Source: Budvicia diplopodorum
GTDB lineage: Bacteria > Pseudomonadota > Gammaproteobacteria > Enterobacterales > Enterobacteriaceae
Direction of reading: 5' to 3'
DNA length: 64,000 nucleotides
NCBI RefSeq assembly: GCF_009800925.1
Contig: NZ_WOYF01000001.1
Location: forward strand, 248,001 to 312,000
Position numbers and translations under genes: made by a program. Positions 1 to 11,417 of the stretch are shown here, piece after piece (positions within the stretch are counted from its first letter, which is position 1; every line of letters starts with the position of its first letter). The notes beneath the pieces are model-generated. The model saw nothing but the letters and a program-made list of their open reading frames with translations, made no database searches and was not told the origin of the DNA.

Positions 1-82
1 AACATTTGTCAAACCCAACGAATTGACGTTAATCTGGCTATACTTTTCTCCGTTAATCTAGTTTTCATGGAAGCCACTCACT

Positions 83-1273
83 ATGTTTGAACATATTACC
101 GCCGCACCAGCTGACCCGATATTAGGATTGGGAGATCTTTATAATGCTGAAACCCGAGCAAATAAAATCAATCTAGGCATTGGTGTTTATAAAGATGAAA
201 CAGGCCATACGCCGGTTCTCGATAGCGTAAAAAAAGCAGAACAATATTTGCTAGAGAATGAAACCACCAAAAACTACCTTGGCATTGCAGGCCTGGCCGC
301 TTTCGGCGTTTGCACTCAAGAACTGCTGTTCGGAACAGAAAGCTCAATTATTGCCGATAAGCGAGCCCGTACGGCACAGGCCCCCGGCGGCACCGGCGCC
401 CTTCGTATTGCAGCCGACTTTATCGCAACAAACACTAGCGCTAAGCGCGTATGGATCAGCAACCCTAGCTGGCCTAACCACAAGAGCGTATTCAAAGCTG
501 CCGGGTTAGAAACGCCAGAATACACCTATTATAATGCAGAACAGCACGCCCTTGATTTTGACGGCATGTTGGCCAGCTTAGAACAGGCACAGGCCGGGGA
601 TGTTGTGCTATTCCACGGATGCTGCCACAACCCGACCGGTATCGACCCTACTGAAGAGCAGTGGAAACTATTGGCGAAGCTGTCTGCCGAACGTGGCTGG
701 CTTCCACTTTTTGATTTTGCCTATCAGGGATTTGCAAAAGGCTTGGAAGAAGATGCCCAAGGTTTACGCATTTTTACTCAATCAAATCCAGAGCTCATCG
801 TTGCCAGCTCTTATTCTAAAAACTTTGGTTTATACAATGAGCGCGTTGGGGCGTTTACTTTAATCGCCAGCGACGGTGAAACCGCCGAGCGGGCTTTCAG
901 TCAGGTTAAGTCCGTTATCAGAGCTAACTATTCAAATCCACCGGCACACGGAGCTGCCGTGGTTACGGCGATACTCAGCAACCAAAGCCTGCGGGAAAGT
1001 TGGGAACAAGAATTAACCGACATGCGCCAGCGCATTCATCGCATGCGCCAACTGTTTGTGAATACGCTACAGGAAAAAGGCGCCCATAAAGACTTCAGTT
1101 TCATTATCAATCAAAATGGGATGTTCTCCTTCAGTGGACTGACTTCTGAGCAGGTGCTGCGCCTGAGGAACGAATATGCCATCTATGCCGTTAACTCCGG
1201 CAGAATTAATGTGGCAGGAATGACGTTAGATAATATGGCTCCGCTTTGCGAAGCCATTGTTGCAGTACTCTAA
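83..1273 (+). CDS. aspC: Aspartate aminotransferase
   Basis: PLP-dependent class I aminotransferase that interconverts aspartate/2-oxoglutarate and oxaloacetate/glutamate in the cytosol and also acts on aromatic amino acids. The 396-residue product has exactly the length of E. coli AspC and aligns with it end to end from [19 protein letters not shown]. The PLP lysine lies in the [15 protein letters not shown] motif near residue 246, and the substrate-binding [11 protein letters not shown] segment is present. It is transcribed alone, away from gloC, and is followed by a strong hairpin terminator. TyrB is the main alternative, but the N-terminus and the position next to gloC-mepK-ldtD favour AspC. 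Confidence 0.96.
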   Translation: MFEHITAAPADPILGLGDLYNAETRANKINLGIGVYKDETGHTPVLDSVKKAEQYLLENETTKNYLGIAGLAAFGVCTQELLFGTESSIIADKRARTAQAPGGTGALRIAADFIATNTSAKRVWISNPSWPNHKSVFKAAGLETPEYTYYNAEQHALDFDGMLASLEQAQAGDVVLFHGCCHNPTGIDPTEEQWKLLAKLSAERGWLPLFDFAYQGFAKGLEEDAQGLRIFTQSNPELIVASSYSKNFGLYNERVGAFTLIASDGETAERAFSQVKSVIRANYSNPPAHGAAVVTAILSNQSLRESWEQELTDMRQRIHRMRQLFVNTLQEKGAHKDFSFIINQNGMFSFSGLTSEQVLRLRNEYAIYAVNSGRINVAGMTLDNMAPLCEAIVAVL

Positions 1274-1293
1274 CGTTCACTCGGTTACATACA

Positions 1294-1325
1294 AAAAAGG
1301 ACGTTGAGAAACGTCCTTTTTACTT
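1294..1325 (+). terminator. Rho-independent terminator of aspC
   Basis: A 12-bp perfect stem (1294-1305 with 1310-1321) closes a GAGA tetraloop. The A-run and T-run on both sides mean it could also stop leftward transcription, but gloC ends just beyond it, so it probably serves both converging genes. Confidence 0.85.
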
Positions 1326-1339
1326 ATCACAATAACTAG

Positions 1340-1990
1340 CTAGAGCCGATCGGCTACAAACGGATTAGTCTGACGCTCATCACCGAAAGTAGACATAGGC
1401 CCGTGTCCCGGAATAAATTGAACGTCATTACCTAAAGGCCACAGCTTCTCACGAATTGATGAAATCAAATCGGCATAGTTTCCACGCGGAAAATCCGATC
1501 GCCCTATTCCACCGGCAAACAGTACATCACCAACCGACGCTAACTTAGCTGACTCAGAAAAAAAGATAACATGGCCGGGAGTGTGCCCTGGCGTATGGCG
1601 AACCAGCAAATTTTGATTGCCAAACACCACTGAATCCCCCTCATCTAACCAGCGGTCGGGGGTAAACTGCAGGCAGCCTTCCAAACCGAATTGAGCACAT
1701 TGCTCTTCCAATTCCTCCAGTAAGAACAGGTCATATTTATGAGGACCAACAATAGGTACCCCATAGTGTTTGGCTATTCTAGTTGCTGCACCGACATGAT
1801 CTAAGTGCCCGTGAGTCAGTAACACTTTAACCAGCTTTACGCCCAAGGTCTCGATAGCTCTGATTAAAAGAGGTGATTCACCGCCCGGGTCAACAATGGC
1901 GGCCTGATTAGTCTCTTCACACCACAGTAACGTACAGTTTTGTTGAAACGGCGTAACGGGAATAATTTGATATTTCAAAGAACGCTCCAA
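1340..1990 (-). CDS. gloC: Glyoxalase II-type metallo-beta-lactamase-fold hydrolase (YcbL/GloC)
   Basis: A small cytosolic metal hydrolase of the metallo-beta-lactamase fold. Family members (E. coli GloC, formerly YcbL) hydrolyse S-lactoylglutathione as a secondary glyoxalase II. The metal-binding THGHLDH motif (His60, His62, Asp64, His65) is intact, followed by HTPGHTPGH near residue 137 and the C-terminal PGHGPMST motif with its ligand histidine. At 216 residues it matches the short type and lacks the C-terminal helical domain of GloB. It converges on aspC and is followed upstream by mepK, the same order as in E. coli. Confidence 0.93.
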   Translation of the reverse strand: MERSLKYQIIPVTPFQQNCTLLWCEETNQAAIVDPGGESPLLIRAIETLGVKLVKVLLTHGHLDHVGAATRIAKHYGVPIVGPHKYDLFLLEELEEQCAQFGLEGCLQFTPDRWLDEGDSVVFGNQNLLVRHTPGHTPGHVIFFSESAKLASVGDVLFAGGIGRSDFPRGNYADLISSIREKLWPLGNDVQFIPGHGPMSTFGDERQTNPFVADRL

Positions 1991-2089
1991 TAAGGCTAAA
2001 CGCCAATGCTATTTTTGAATTAATGGCGTCATAGTACTGCGTTCAGCGCGATTTGTTTAGCTTCTGAAGATTAAAAATGCACAGCTATA

Positions 2090-2117
2090 AAAAAGCGCTC
2101 AATATAGAGCGCTTTTT
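2090..2117 (-). terminator. Rho-independent terminator downstream of mepK
   Basis: An 11-bp stem (2090-2100 with 2107-2117) with a 6-nt loop. Read leftward it ends in a T-run and lies 13 bp past the mepK stop codon. Confidence 0.8.
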
Positions 2118-2129
2118 CGGAATTCTAAT

Positions 2130-2702
2130 TTACCAGTTTCTTACCGGACCGGTATCTACATGAACAAAATTACTTCCGGGATAGTAACCAACGCCGCCCG
2201 ACTTCATCTGCAATGCAGCATTTTCTAGGCTTTTCAACGATACGCCGACGATGCGAATATCAGCGGCCTTACCTAAGGTGTGATAACTATTTTTTGCTAC
2301 TCCACCTTTTTGCTCGCGCATTCCGTTATTGGTATTCACCGACCGATAGCCGCAAACCAGCTCAATTGGCTTATTTAGCCCAAACTGCTTTTGCAAATAG
2401 TAGAGTTTATCGTAGAGCTTAGGATCGATAGTAATCACCTGCTCGGTACGGCGATCGCGGAAAATATGGTTCAGCTTGGCCAGTTCAGCCTTGTTATAGC
2501 TTTTACCATTGAAATAGGTAGATTTTATCGTCTCATTAGTATTGATGTTTTTAATCAATAGCGTACGGGTACGGGACTGATTCTGACCTTTGGTTGTGGT
2601 AGTTTTAGGAGCAGCCAGTAAAGCATTAGGAACTAATGCCAAGCCTAAGGCTGCACCACCAATAGTCAGCCATTTACGGCGATGATGATCGATTTTATCC
2701 AT
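2130..2702 (-). CDS. mepK: Tat-exported murein DD-endopeptidase MepK (DUF882)
   Basis: Periplasmic peptidoglycan hydrolase of the DUF882/peptidase M15-like family. E. coli MepK (YcbK) cleaves 3-3 and 4-3 cross-links, opening the sacculus for growth. The N-terminus is a twin-arginine signal (RRKWLTIGGAALGLALVP, residues 9-26) followed by an AxA-like cleavage site. Zinc-ligand motifs are visible as SYHTLGKAADIRI and NFVHVDTGP near the C-terminus, and GYRSVNTNN is the family block before them. The 190-residue length is close to the 182 of E. coli. It sits downstream of ldtD, which makes the 3-3 cross-links that MepK cuts, so the two are functionally paired. Confidence 0.93.
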   Translation of the reverse strand: MDKIDHHRRKWLTIGGAALGLALVPNALLAAPKTTTTKGQNQSRTRTLLIKNINTNETIKSTYFNGKSYNKAELAKLNHIFRDRRTEQVITIDPKLYDKLYYLQKQFGLNKPIELVCGYRSVNTNNGMREQKGGVAKNSYHTLGKAADIRIVGVSLKSLENAALQMKSGGVGYYPGSNFVHVDTGPVRNW

Positions 2703-2840
2703 ATTTCTATTTGTACTCAGTAAATCGATTTAAAGTTGCATAACAGCTTAATTATCAACCAATATGATACAACCGGAATGATTATCAATTGGTATTAGGA
2801 TAGTCGGTACCATAACATAATGTTACCGCGAGGTTGTTTC

Positions 2841-2869
2841 AACGAGCGCTTAAAATGTAAGCGCTCGTT
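2841..2869. repeat. Perfect 12-bp stem-loop between ldtD and mepK
   Basis: AACGAGCGCTTA (2841-2852) is an exact inverted repeat of 2858-2869 around a 5-nt loop. It lies 43 bp past the ldtD stop codon, but no T-run follows on the leftward strand, so it is not a canonical intrinsic terminator. It may protect the ldtD mRNA 3' end or terminate weakly. Confidence 0.5.
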
Positions 2870-2912
2870 AATCTACCCACTATATGACAACAGAAATGAG
2901 GCGATTACTGCA

Positions 2913-4709
2913 CTAATTTAGTAATTTTTCTACCTGAGGCAACTCTTTGATCCCTTCTTTTGCTGCCCGATCGTAGCCATAGATGTCAGCCCGAAATTCA
3001 GGGCTACCGTTAGCACTAACCCATGAAGTCATATAGTAAAGCTGTACCGGGATCTTTTCGCGAATCGGTGCGTAGCTGGTACTTCCCCGCTTAAGAGCTC
3101 CCTGAATCTTATTATCGTCCCACCCGGCATCGGTCAGTAGTATATTGGCTAGTTCCGCGGCTTTATTAACCCTGATGCAGCCAGAACTTAATGCCCGCAT
3201 GCTCTTATTAAACAGGCCATGGTTCGGCGTATCGTGCAGGTAAATAGCATCATTGTTAGGCATGTTAAATTTAAAACGGCCTAATGAATTACCTCGGCCA
3301 GGCGCCTGCTGTAAACGATAATTAGATGAACCTTCTGACCAATCAATGCTGCTTGAATCAACCGCTTCGGCACCGTTATTCCAGCCAGCATAAACCGTAT
3401 ACCCGGCCCGCTTCAAATACTCGGGATCGCGTTTTGCCTTAGGCATAATATCCTCACGGATAAGCTTCGAAGGGACATTCCACGGTGGATTAACCACAAC
3501 GTTATTTAATGCGCTGCTCATGAGGGGAGTTTTGCGACTCGACGAACCAACAATGACTTTAGACTCAAGAATCCGCTCACCGTTGACATAATAAACCAGA
3601 GAGAAATCGGGAATATTGACGAAAATCCCGGTGCTTAACGTATCCGGTAACAGGCGCAGACGCTGAATATTCAACGCCAATACGGCAGCACGAATTTGCG
3701 GAGCCATATTAAGCGCATCGCGGGTACCGCTACCAATAACGCCGTCGGCTTCTAAGCCATACATTTGTTGAAAACGCTTCACACCTTCAACCAAATCAGG
3801 CGTATAAACCGCTGAATCTTGTGCGATCGGAGTAGCTTCGGTAGCGGCAACCGCTATCGGAGTGGTTGCGGTTACCGCGGCCTCTATTTTAGCTGGTACA
3901 GCTTCAGACGGCGATACCGCCTTCTCACTCAATGCGCCGCTACGGCTTAAAATATCCCGCAGAACGGGAATATCACTGCTGCTATTACCCGGGCGCAGAC
4001 TTTGTTTTGAACTCGCCAACTGTGGCCATGGCTGTGCGTCACCGATAAGGGGTTTGAGCCCTTTATGCATATTGGCATACTGAGCACCTTGAGGGGCAAG
4101 GCTTTGAATAAATTTAGCCAGTTCACCGCTTTGAACCGCCTGCTGCCACTGCTGTAATCTATCGGCTGACGGCGAACCTAACTTGTAGGAACCAACGTTA
4201 TAAAGCCAAATATTTCCATTTGCATTGACGCCATCAACGAAGTGCATATAGCCAACTAACGCATCTGACAAAATAGCATCGCGGGCAATCCCCTTCACTT
4301 CAGGATCGGCTAACAGTTTAGCCCATTGTCCAAACTGAGGCTGAATACCGGCTAAAGCCATTTCAGCAAGCTGTTGTTCAAACTGTTTCTGAACCTGAAC
4401 GTCGGCCCACATTGGTTTCATGTCCGAAGCGGCATAAATTGGAGCCAGTTCAGATAAATATTTTAGAGTAACTTGAGCCGGCAGCGACTTCGTTAAAGCC
4501 TCACGGCTGTGAATAGTAGTAATTGAGGTGGGCGATTGCTCAGTTGGCACTGCAGATATGACTTCAGCCGTAGTTACCACTGCGGTTTCAGCGGCAGCAG
4601 GCGTTACAGAGGGCTCAGTAGCCCATGAATATACCGGCGCGGCTGCCAAAGTAGCCAGCGTGCATCCCATTGTGAAACTATGAAGAACTTTTCGTTTAAC
4701 CAACAACAT
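2913..4709 (-). CDS. ldtD: L,D-transpeptidase LdtD (YcbB)
   Basis: Periplasmic enzyme that forms 3-3 (mDap-mDap) cross-links in peptidoglycan, giving a beta-lactam-tolerant bypass of the penicillin-binding proteins. The 598-residue product has an N-terminal signal sequence (residues 1-31, ending near SWATE), a low-complexity Ala/Thr/Val segment, a peptidoglycan-binding repeat around 300-335 (VEGVKRFQQMYGLEADGVIG) and the YkuD catalytic domain. The catalytic cysteine is near residue 511 in SSGCIRVNKAAEL, after the conserved histidine of IYLHDTPNHGLF. It is slightly shorter than E. coli LdtD (615) because of the variable linker. A second low-complexity stretch near residues 270-300 has repeated Ala/Thr/Pro and looks like a flexible spacer. 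Confidence 0.95.
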   Translation of the reverse strand: MLLVKRKVLHSFTMGCTLATLAAAPVYSWATEPSVTPAAAETAVVTTAEVISAVPTEQSPTSITTIHSREALTKSLPAQVTLKYLSELAPIYAASDMKPMWADVQVQKQFEQQLAEMALAGIQPQFGQWAKLLADPEVKGIARDAILSDALVGYMHFVDGVNANGNIWLYNVGSYKLGSPSADRLQQWQQAVQSGELAKFIQSLAPQGAQYANMHKGLKPLIGDAQPWPQLASSKQSLRPGNSSSDIPVLRDILSRSGALSEKAVSPSEAVPAKIEAAVTATTPIAVAATEATPIAQDSAVYTPDLVEGVKRFQQMYGLEADGVIGSGTRDALNMAPQIRAAVLALNIQRLRLLPDTLSTGIFVNIPDFSLVYYVNGERILESKVIVGSSSRKTPLMSSALNNVVVNPPWNVPSKLIREDIMPKAKRDPEYLKRAGYTVYAGWNNGAEAVDSSSIDWSEGSSNYRLQQAPGRGNSLGRFKFNMPNNDAIYLHDTPNHGLFNKSMRALSSGCIRVNKAAELANILLTDAGWDDNKIQGALKRGSTSYAPIREKIPVQLYYMTSWVSANGSPEFRADIYGYDRAAKEGIKELPQVEKLLN

Positions 4710-4828
4710 CCCTTGTCCTCTACTTAGCTAAAACTTCATAAACCAGTGCCTGTGCCCAGTGAACAACCAACTGAATAAGCCTAACTGACTATTAGCTCAA
4801 TCAAAACATCCTGTATAACTTGGCATTC

Positions 4829-4856
4829 GAAAAATACGGCCGCCACTTGGCGACCG
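4829..4856 (-). terminator. Terminator of the cmoM-mukFEB operon
   Basis: An inverted repeat (4837-4845 with 4848-4856) is followed leftward by a T-run (4829-4834). Its one mismatch on the plus strand becomes a G-U wobble in leftward RNA, which supports the assignment to mukB, whose stop codon is 55 bp upstream. Confidence 0.75.
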
Positions 4857-4910
4857 CGTACAGATTATCTCAACGGGGTCTCAATAAACAATGCCATAAG
4901 GTTATATTTA

Positions 4911-7900
4911 TTATAGCAACCCTTCAGAAACATTCATTTCTTGATCTTTCTCAGTTTGTTCGGGTTTTTCTAAGACCGTTTCTGAATTTTTCTCAATACC
5001 AAAACCCCGTAGCCCGACTACGTGAACGTGCTCATGATTCTGGAAGACTTTACGCACCAGCTTATAGGTCGTTCCTTTTTCAGGGCTGATATTCTCTGGA
5101 GCAGCAATGATAAGCTGCATCTCCAGACGATCGCAGAGTTCAAATAGTGTAGCGATCGAGTTAGCATCCAGACGCGCTGCCTCATCGAGAAACAGCAAAC
5201 GGCATGGCGCAATATCTTTACCACGCAGTCGCCTCGACTCTTCTTCCCAGCTCTGAACGACCATGACCAGAATAGACATACCGGTACCGATAGCTTCACC
5301 GGTTGACAGCGCCCCACTCTCGGCGCGTAGCCAACCGTCAGAACCGCGGAAGACTTCAACTTCCAACTCAAGATAGTTACGATAATCCAGTAGCTCTTCG
5401 CCGATCGTTTGTGGCGCACGCTGCCCCATATCAATATGCGGATTTAAACGTTGATACAGCTTAGCCAGCGCTTCAGAGAAGGTCAGGCGATTACTGCTGA
5501 AGAGGTCCTGATGCTGCTCCTGCTGCTCAGACAGCACGTCAAGCAACATGGCGTGTGCTTCACGAACGTTAACATTCAAGCGAACGCTCTTAACCTGACC
5601 AAATGCCACCGCCTGTAGCCCTTGGTTCAGCATGCGGATACGGTTTTGTTCGCGCTGAATCGTTTTGCGAATAATATTCGCCACGCTCTTTGAGCTGATA
5701 GCCAGCTTTTGTTCGCGCGCCGTAAGCTCTTCGGTCAGACGGCCCAGCTCAATCTCCATTTGTTCAATGGCTTCAACCGGATCGTCAGTGCGGATAATGT
5801 CCTGACGGATGCGCTCGCGCAGATGCTGGTAGACCGCAATATAGAACTGAATTTTCTTTTCAGGACGTTTAGGATCTTCAGACGCGCGCAGTACATCGCG
5901 CAAATGTTCATTATCAGCAACCGCCAGCCGGAGCGCACCTAACGCTTTATCCGACATAGAACGCAGGTCTTCTGCGTCCATATAGGCCAGTTCACGACGA
6001 TGCAAACGACGCTGCACGTCGTTGTCTTTCACTAAGCGCATCACCATGCACCAGCCGGCTTTTGCCGTAACAACCAGCTCGCGCATTTGGTGATAATCGC
6101 GCTCAAGCTTACGCAATTTCTTCTGTATGCCATCCATTTCGGCTTCACAGAAGGTAATCTGCTTCTCCAGCTGGCTGCAAAGCTGGCGATTGCCGCTCAG
6201 CCCGGCGTACAGCTCGTCACGGCGCTGCCTTGCTCTGGCTTCGGCATTCGGATCGGCCTGAACGCCAATATCCTGTAGCTCCTGCCCCAGCTCTTTAAGC
6301 ATGTCGGTTTTAGCTTCATAAGAGCTTTTTAGCGAAGCCAGAACCTGACTGAACTGAGTAAACTGGGTTTGATAGGTCCGTAGCTGATCCCGAGCACGAG
6401 TACGGTCAGCTTCCGCATGTTCAAGACGCTGGCGTAATTTATCATTCAGATCGGAATTTTCCGTCAGCATGCCGGCGGAATCACTGTAGCTAAAATGAAC
6501 CCGTCGCTGAACGACTTCAGTCAACGAGAATGCCTGCTGCTTAGCCTGACGCTGAACGCTTTGCGCCTGAGCATAGCTGCTCTGCAGGTTTTCATGCTGC
6601 TGAGGATCGCTTTGTAACACGGAAACGATAGGTTCTAACTTAGCCAGCGTTAAACCGTGTTGCTGAACGTAGCGGGCCGCATCCTGGGCCTCTTCTAAAT
6701 CTTCACGAATCACCTCAACCCGCTCAACCAGCGTTTCATCAGCGACTAAATGAAGCTGTGGCAGCACCCGATTAAGCTGACTGATGTTCTCTTTAACCTG
6801 ATCTAATTGCTGTTTGTGCTGGCGTTCTTGGTTTTCATGACCGTTTAACTCACGCTCAATTTCACCGCGGCGGCCGGTTAGCTGACGAATTTCAGCCTCA
6901 GGATCGCTTTCAAACGCAACCGAAAGATGGCTACCCACAAAGCGGCTAAAGCCCTGATGTAAACGCTGAGTTTTCTGCACGTCAAAAGAGAGGGTCGCAT
7001 AGCGTTCAGCCAGCTCTTCACGTTCGGTATTGAGAATTTCAAGGCGATTCTCTCGGGCCGCACGACCAAAAAGAGGAACGTCAGGGAACCGGGAATAGCG
7101 CCACTGCCGGTCAGAAACTTTAACCACGACGGCACCGGTCACTTCTTCGGCGGCGAATACGCTATCATCAAATGACTGCGGATCCCCTTCAATCAGATAG
7201 AGGTCTTCCGGGCAGTCATCCAGCGTTTCAAGCTGTTCTCTGATAAGCGACAGGTCAGGAACCACGATGCCATGGCGGGCCGGGCCATATAACGCGGAGA
7301 AATACGGTGCATCATCTAATACCACATCATCATAGATTTCAGACAGTAATACGCCGCCAAAACGTTCAGCCAACGCAATTAAACGCCCGTCTTCCGCGCC
7401 GCTCGGCTGGCTAAGGCGTTCAATTTGCTGCTCAACTTCGCGTTTTTGTTGAGCGATCAAATCACGCTCAACGGTCGTTTCCCGCTCCCGCTCCAGCAGG
7501 TACTGCATCTGCTCTGTGACCTGTGCGCTGTCTTCTAACTGCTCGCCGCACTGTTCACTTAACTGAGTCAGAGCGTCCTGAGCGGCGATCCACACCGGAG
7601 CCCGGTCTGACAGCATTTTGATTTTGCCGTTTGCCAGCTCTAGCTCCTGGCGCAGTACCATTCGGTGTTCACCGAAGTTTGCCGCCCCTTGAGCAAGCTC
7701 TTCCAGACGCAATTCCAACTCACTGCGAACCTCTTCAAGTTCTTCCAGTTGATAGTCTTGTCCGGCTTTTTTACAGAACTCGCGCAATAGGCGCTCGGCG
7801 TCTTGCTGTTCCCGCAACCGCTGTTCAAGTTCTGAAAGTTGTATGCGTAACGCATCCACTCGCTCGGCCTGATGCTGTTGTGATGACCAGTCGCGCAATA

Positions 7901-9401
7901 GATCTTTCGCCGCCGTCCACGCATCGGCCCGGCCCACGTCACCGGCCATTTTACAGACCAGCTGATAGGCTTCTTCGAATTGACTGTGTGCCGCATCGGC
8001 TACGCTGAGCTTCTGCTCTAATTCCAGCAGTGCTTCGGTCGCTTCCTGCTCGCGGGCGGAAAAAGTGTCTAACCACTCGCCCGCATTGTCGGCCGTCAGT
8101 TTTGGTAGCTGACAGAGTTCACGGGCACGTTCTAAAGCCTGTAGAGCATGTTGATACTGAATGGCTCGCGTTTGCTGTACGTCCAGCGCCTGCTGATAAT
8201 CGGCTAACTGGCTCTTCAGCTCATCAACTTCAGATTCTGAGGTTTCAGCCCGAGCCTGATACTCAGCCAGTTGCTCTGAAGCCTCAGCCACCACTTCATT
8301 TTGTTCTTCAAGACGATAGGTCAGTTCATCCAAATCGCCCTGATAACGTTCAATTTTTTCTTGCTGACGCATTGCCGTCTGAACGAGGTTCAGATGATCG
8401 CTGGCTGCCTGATAGTCCATTTCTAAGTCAGACTGCGCACCAGACTGCTCGGCCAACTCACGGGCCATCTCCACGTGACGATATTGTTCCGTCACTAACT
8501 GAGCGCGGCTGGTCAGCAAATCGCGGCGCAGTACTAAAGCGTCATCTAAATGAACCCTACGTTCATTAGCATGGCGCATATAGTCAGCAGCAACGTAGGA
8601 TGTCGCTTCTGATATTAAATGCTTAAAAAGATCGCGGTCGCTTTGGGTGACCCGAATGGCCTCCAGCGTCATCCTGTTTTCGCGCAGGGCCGATTCCATA
8701 TCCTGAAATGCCTTACGTACGCCACTGTTTTCCGGTAACAGGTAATCGCGCAAAGAACGGGTGATCGCGCTGGAAATACCGCCGTACAGTGAGGCTTCAA
8801 TCAAACGATAGAACTTACTGCGATCGGATGACGAGCGTAACCGCTTAGGGATCACACCAAGATCGAACATCAGCGCATGGTAATCAGAGATGGAGTTAAA
8901 CTGCTTAAACTGCACCCCTTCCATCGCTTCAACCCGCTCTTTTAGCTCCGGTAGCGGTAAAACTCTGGCCTGACGCTCACCGACGCTTTCAGTCAAAATT
9001 TCTGTCGGCTGAACGGAAGCAGGCAATCCTTGAATGGTGAAAGGTTTGATATCAACTTTACGATCCCGCCCGGCAACCTGTTGCAGACGAACACCGCATA
9101 AAACCCGTTGATTACGTGAATTGACCACGTCCAGCGTGGCATAACAGACGCCGGCCTTCAGCTTTCCGTATAAACCTTTGTCGCGTGAACCGCTGGTCGC
9201 ACCGGCTTCGGTAGTATTACGGAAATGTAATAAGGTCAGGTCCGGGATCAGGGCCGTAACAAAGGCCGCCATGGTGGTTGATTTACCTGCACCGTTACCA
9301 CCGGATAAGGTAGTCACCAGCTCATCGAGATCAAAAGTACGGGCAAAGAAACCATTCCAGTTAACCAATGTTAACGAGCGAAATTTACCGCGTTCAATCA
9401 T
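4911..9401 (-). CDS. mukB: Chromosome partition protein MukB (SMC-like condensin ATPase)
   Basis: The SMC-type ATPase of the MukBEF condensin, which organises the chromosome and interacts with topoisomerase IV. At 1,496 residues it is near the E. coli length of 1,486. The head starts with [18 protein letters not shown] and carries Walker A (GGNGAGKST, residues 34-42). Long coiled-coil arms flank a central hinge around residues 650-770. The C-terminal head has the ABC signature [12 protein letters not shown] and Walker [12 protein letters not shown]. The last 25 residues ([17 protein letters not shown]) are a divergent acidic tail. Its start overlaps the mukE stop in an ATGA arrangement, so translation is coupled. 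Confidence 0.98.
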   Translation of the reverse strand: MIERGKFRSLTLVNWNGFFARTFDLDELVTTLSGGNGAGKSTTMAAFVTALIPDLTLLHFRNTTEAGATSGSRDKGLYGKLKAGVCYATLDVVNSRNQRVLCGVRLQQVAGRDRKVDIKPFTIQGLPASVQPTEILTESVGERQARVLPLPELKERVEAMEGVQFKQFNSISDYHALMFDLGVIPKRLRSSSDRSKFYRLIEASLYGGISSAITRSLRDYLLPENSGVRKAFQDMESALRENRMTLEAIRVTQSDRDLFKHLISEATSYVAADYMRHANERRVHLDDALVLRRDLLTSRAQLVTEQYRHVEMARELAEQSGAQSDLEMDYQAASDHLNLVQTAMRQQEKIERYQGDLDELTYRLEEQNEVVAEASEQLAEYQARAETSESEVDELKSQLADYQQALDVQQTRAIQYQHALQALERARELCQLPKLTADNAGEWLDTFSAREQEATEALLELEQKLSVADAAHSQFEEAYQLVCKMAGDVGRADAWTAAKDLLRDWSSQQHQAERVDALRIQLSELEQRLREQQDAERLLREFCKKAGQDYQLEELEEVRSELELRLEELAQGAANFGEHRMVLRQELELANGKIKMLSDRAPVWIAAQDALTQLSEQCGEQLEDSAQVTEQMQYLLERERETTVERDLIAQQKREVEQQIERLSQPSGAEDGRLIALAERFGGVLLSEIYDDVVLDDAPYFSALYGPARHGIVVPDLSLIREQLETLDDCPEDLYLIEGDPQSFDDSVFAAEEVTGAVVVKVSDRQWRYSRFPDVPLFGRAARENRLEILNTEREELAERYATLSFDVQKTQRLHQGFSRFVGSHLSVAFESDPEAEIRQLTGRRGEIERELNGHENQERQHKQQLDQVKENISQLNRVLPQLHLVADETLVERVEVIREDLEEAQDAARYVQQHGLTLAKLEPIVSVLQSDPQQHENLQSSYAQAQSVQRQAKQQAFSLTEVVQRRVHFSYSDSAGMLTENSDLNDKLRQRLEHAEADRTRARDQLRTYQTQFTQFSQVLASLKSSYEAKTDMLKELGQELQDIGVQADPNAEARARQRRDELYAGLSGNRQLCSQLEKQITFCEAEMDGIQKKLRKLERDYHQMRELVVTAKAGWCMVMRLVKDNDVQRRLHRRELAYMDAEDLRSMSDKALGALRLAVADNEHLRDVLRASEDPKRPEKKIQFYIAVYQHLRERIRQDIIRTDDPVEAIEQMEIELGRLTEELTAREQKLAISSKSVANIIRKTIQREQNRIRMLNQGLQAVAFGQVKSVRLNVNVREAHAMLLDVLSEQQEQHQDLFSSNRLTFSEALAKLYQRLNPHIDMGQRAPQTIGEELLDYRNYLELEVEVFRGSDGWLRAESGALSTGEAIGTGMSILVMVVQSWEEESRRLRGKDIAPCRLLFLDEAARLDANSIATLFELCDRLEMQLIIAAPENISPEKGTTYKLVRKVFQNHEHVHVVGLRGFGIEKNSETVLEKPEQTEKDQEMNVSEGLL

Positions 9402-10114
9402 TCCTGTTCATCCTCTGCGCTATCCGCTACGTTTTCGGTATTTTGATCGTCATCAGACAGTGACAGGCTATTTTCTAGCGGCATCGCTTCGCCATCACGG
9501 ATCATACGTAACTGTGCTTCACGTGGGTCGTCACTGCTGCGAACGTCGGCACCAAAGCGAAAAACGGCCTCGGTAATACGAAATTTCGTACTATCGCTAC
9601 CAATAAAGATCACCATGCCAAGCCGACGTAACCGGTTAAGTGAAGTACGAACTTTTTCCTGAAGTTTCAGTCGGTCAACGTCTGAGCCCGTTGAACGTTG
9701 ATTAACGTACTTCAGCAATTTGCTTTCATCAGTCAGAGAAATTAGCTCTTCATACAGCTCCTGACCGCTGAAAATCCCCTCCTGCGCTAACCGTTCAGGG
9801 CTGAGATAGAGATAACACAGGATTTTTCCTACCATCATATCCAGCTCGGCCAGCACTGAACGTGAAATCAGCGTCGTTGAACGAGGGCGCAAATAGAAGA
9901 ATCCTTCAGGTGCCCGGATCAGTTCCACGTTATAACGCTGATAAAAGCGTTCCAGCTCATCCTGATAATCCATCAGATAGGCGTGGTTATCTAACTCATC
10001 AATTCCCACATGTCGGCCAGAGCGTAACTGGCTATCGAGCGCGGGGAAAAGTGGGTTGGCAATTGCCTGAGCCAGTTTAGCCGGCATTACTTGTTCAATA
10101 TTTGTCGATGACAT
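9398..10114 (-). CDS. mukE: Chromosome partition protein MukE
   Basis: Winged-helix (KITE) subunit of the MukBEF condensin that binds MukF and MukB. I start it at [16 protein letters not shown], which matches the E. coli N-terminus and gives 238 residues against 234 in E. coli. The open frame extends 25 codons further upstream, but that stretch lies inside mukF and has no family similarity. The C-terminal tail is acidic ([19 protein letters not shown]), as in homologues. The gene overlaps the end of mukF by 20 bp and the start of mukB by 4 bp, so all three subunits come from one tightly coupled mRNA. Confidence 0.97.
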   Translation of the reverse strand: MSSTNIEQVMPAKLAQAIANPLFPALDSQLRSGRHVGIDELDNHAYLMDYQDELERFYQRYNVELIRAPEGFFYLRPRSTTLISRSVLAELDMMVGKILCYLYLSPERLAQEGIFSGQELYEELISLTDESKLLKYVNQRSTGSDVDRLKLQEKVRTSLNRLRRLGMVIFIGSDSTKFRITEAVFRFGADVRSSDDPREAQLRMIRDGEAMPLENSLSLSDDDQNTENVADSAEDEQE

Positions 10115-11417
10115 GGGCCTGTACCTTTGCTCCGAAATCATTAATAGGCTGCCATTCCGCTGGCAATCCGGAGAAATCAGCATCCGCAACGCCTAGTCTG
10201 ACGGCCTGATCGACTAACAGCCGGGCAACGTCAAAGTGTCGGGTACGAGGGAACTGAGTCAAATAACTCCGCATGACAGCGCCGAGATCGAGAGGACGAG
10301 CCTCTTGTTTATACACATCAAGGGCTGCTTCGATATGCGCTACGATTTGCTCGCGCATTTCGGTAAATTCTTCAAATTCTAAATCAGGAGGCAGTTCGCC
10401 GGTAACTTCTTCACTGCGCAAAGCCAGCTCTTCGTCACGCATGTCAAACAGGCGTTCGGCGTTTGCATAGGTCAATGCCCAAGGCTGCTCAAAGTATGTC
10501 TGCATTGACACTCTTAAACGCTGGGCGAACACTCGGTTTTTATCCATATCAATCGCCGTACGGATGAATCTATGTACATGACGATCGTAGCCAATCCATA
10601 AATCGATAGCCTGCTGGCCCCAGCTGATAATGCGGTCTAATTTTGACTGAAGGTCCAAAACCAGCCTATCGACGAACATTAACTCCGTATTGCTCATCGT
10701 GGCATCTTGAATGCGTAGCAGGTTAGCCTGAAGCTTGTCCCCTGCGGCTTCCAGCGTGTCCTGTAGTTCGCGCAGCGTGCCGGAAGTTTCCATCAGCAAC
10801 AGTTCACAGCTCGAAATAGCCGCACGCCAGTCTTTGCTTAGCAGCGCGGCAATATCATCTTTTACGTTTTGCTGCTGCTCATCCATGATTCGCTGGGTTA
10901 AATCGATGCTGTCGAAAATCTCTGCAACGGAATATTTTAGCGGAGCGAAAACGTTCCGGTGCCAGTGAAAATCGTCACCGCCCTCTTCCGCCGCCTCAGC
11001 GGCACGGTTTAGCTCCTGAGCAACAATGGATAGCTGCATAGAAAGACGCAAAGTCGAAAATTCACGCTGACGAATATAGTAATCAGTGATGCCAATGCCC
11101 AGCGGCGTTAAGCGATAAATCGCATTACCATCGGCCAGTTCACTGGTAAAACGGTTCAATAACCGCTGTTTTACCATATCGTTAATGGCATTATTTGCAC
11201 GCACGGAAACTGTTTCATGAGTTTGTTCAAAACCTTTACTGACGTGCCTGAACGCGTCAATCAGTTCACCTTCACTCATTTCACCGTCTAGCCTGTCGCT
11301 ATTAAGCGTTGCAATAGCTAACAAAAAAGCGAGACGTTCCGTAGGTAACGACAAAGAAAAGTCATTTTTACGTGCCCAGGCGACCAGTTCAGGTACAGTC
11401 TGGGAAAATTCACTCAT
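10095..11417 (-). CDS. mukF: Chromosome partition protein MukF (kleisin)
   Basis: Kleisin subunit that bridges the MukB heads and holds the MukE dimers. The 440-residue product has the same length as E. coli MukF and starts [20 protein letters not shown]. The N-terminal winged-helix dimerisation domain covers roughly residues 1-120, a central helical bundle follows, and the C-terminal winged helix that binds the MukB cap ends at HVIDKY. Its start overlaps the cmoM stop by 4 bp (ATGA). Gene order cmoM-mukF-mukE-mukB is the standard enterobacterial operon. Confidence 0.97.
   Translation of the reverse strand: MSEFSQTVPELVAWARKNDFSLSLPTERLAFLLAIATLNSDRLDGEMSEGELIDAFRHVSKGFEQTHETVSVRANNAINDMVKQRLLNRFTSELADGNAIYRLTPLGIGITDYYIRQREFSTLRLSMQLSIVAQELNRAAEAAEEGGDDFHWHRNVFAPLKYSVAEIFDSIDLTQRIMDEQQQNVKDDIAALLSKDWRAAISSCELLLMETSGTLRELQDTLEAAGDKLQANLLRIQDATMSNTELMFVDRLVLDLQSKLDRIISWGQQAIDLWIGYDRHVHRFIRTAIDMDKNRVFAQRLRVSMQTYFEQPWALTYANAERLFDMRDEELALRSEEVTGELPPDLEFEEFTEMREQIVAHIEAALDVYKQEARPLDLGAVMRSYLTQFPRTRHFDVARLLVDQAVRLGVADADFSGLPAEWQPINDFGAKVQAHVIDKY

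Noticed and set aside
4911-9401. Numerous long frames overlapping mukB on both strands
   Set aside because: They lie wholly inside a clear mukB gene, lack homology, and arise from its long open codon structure.
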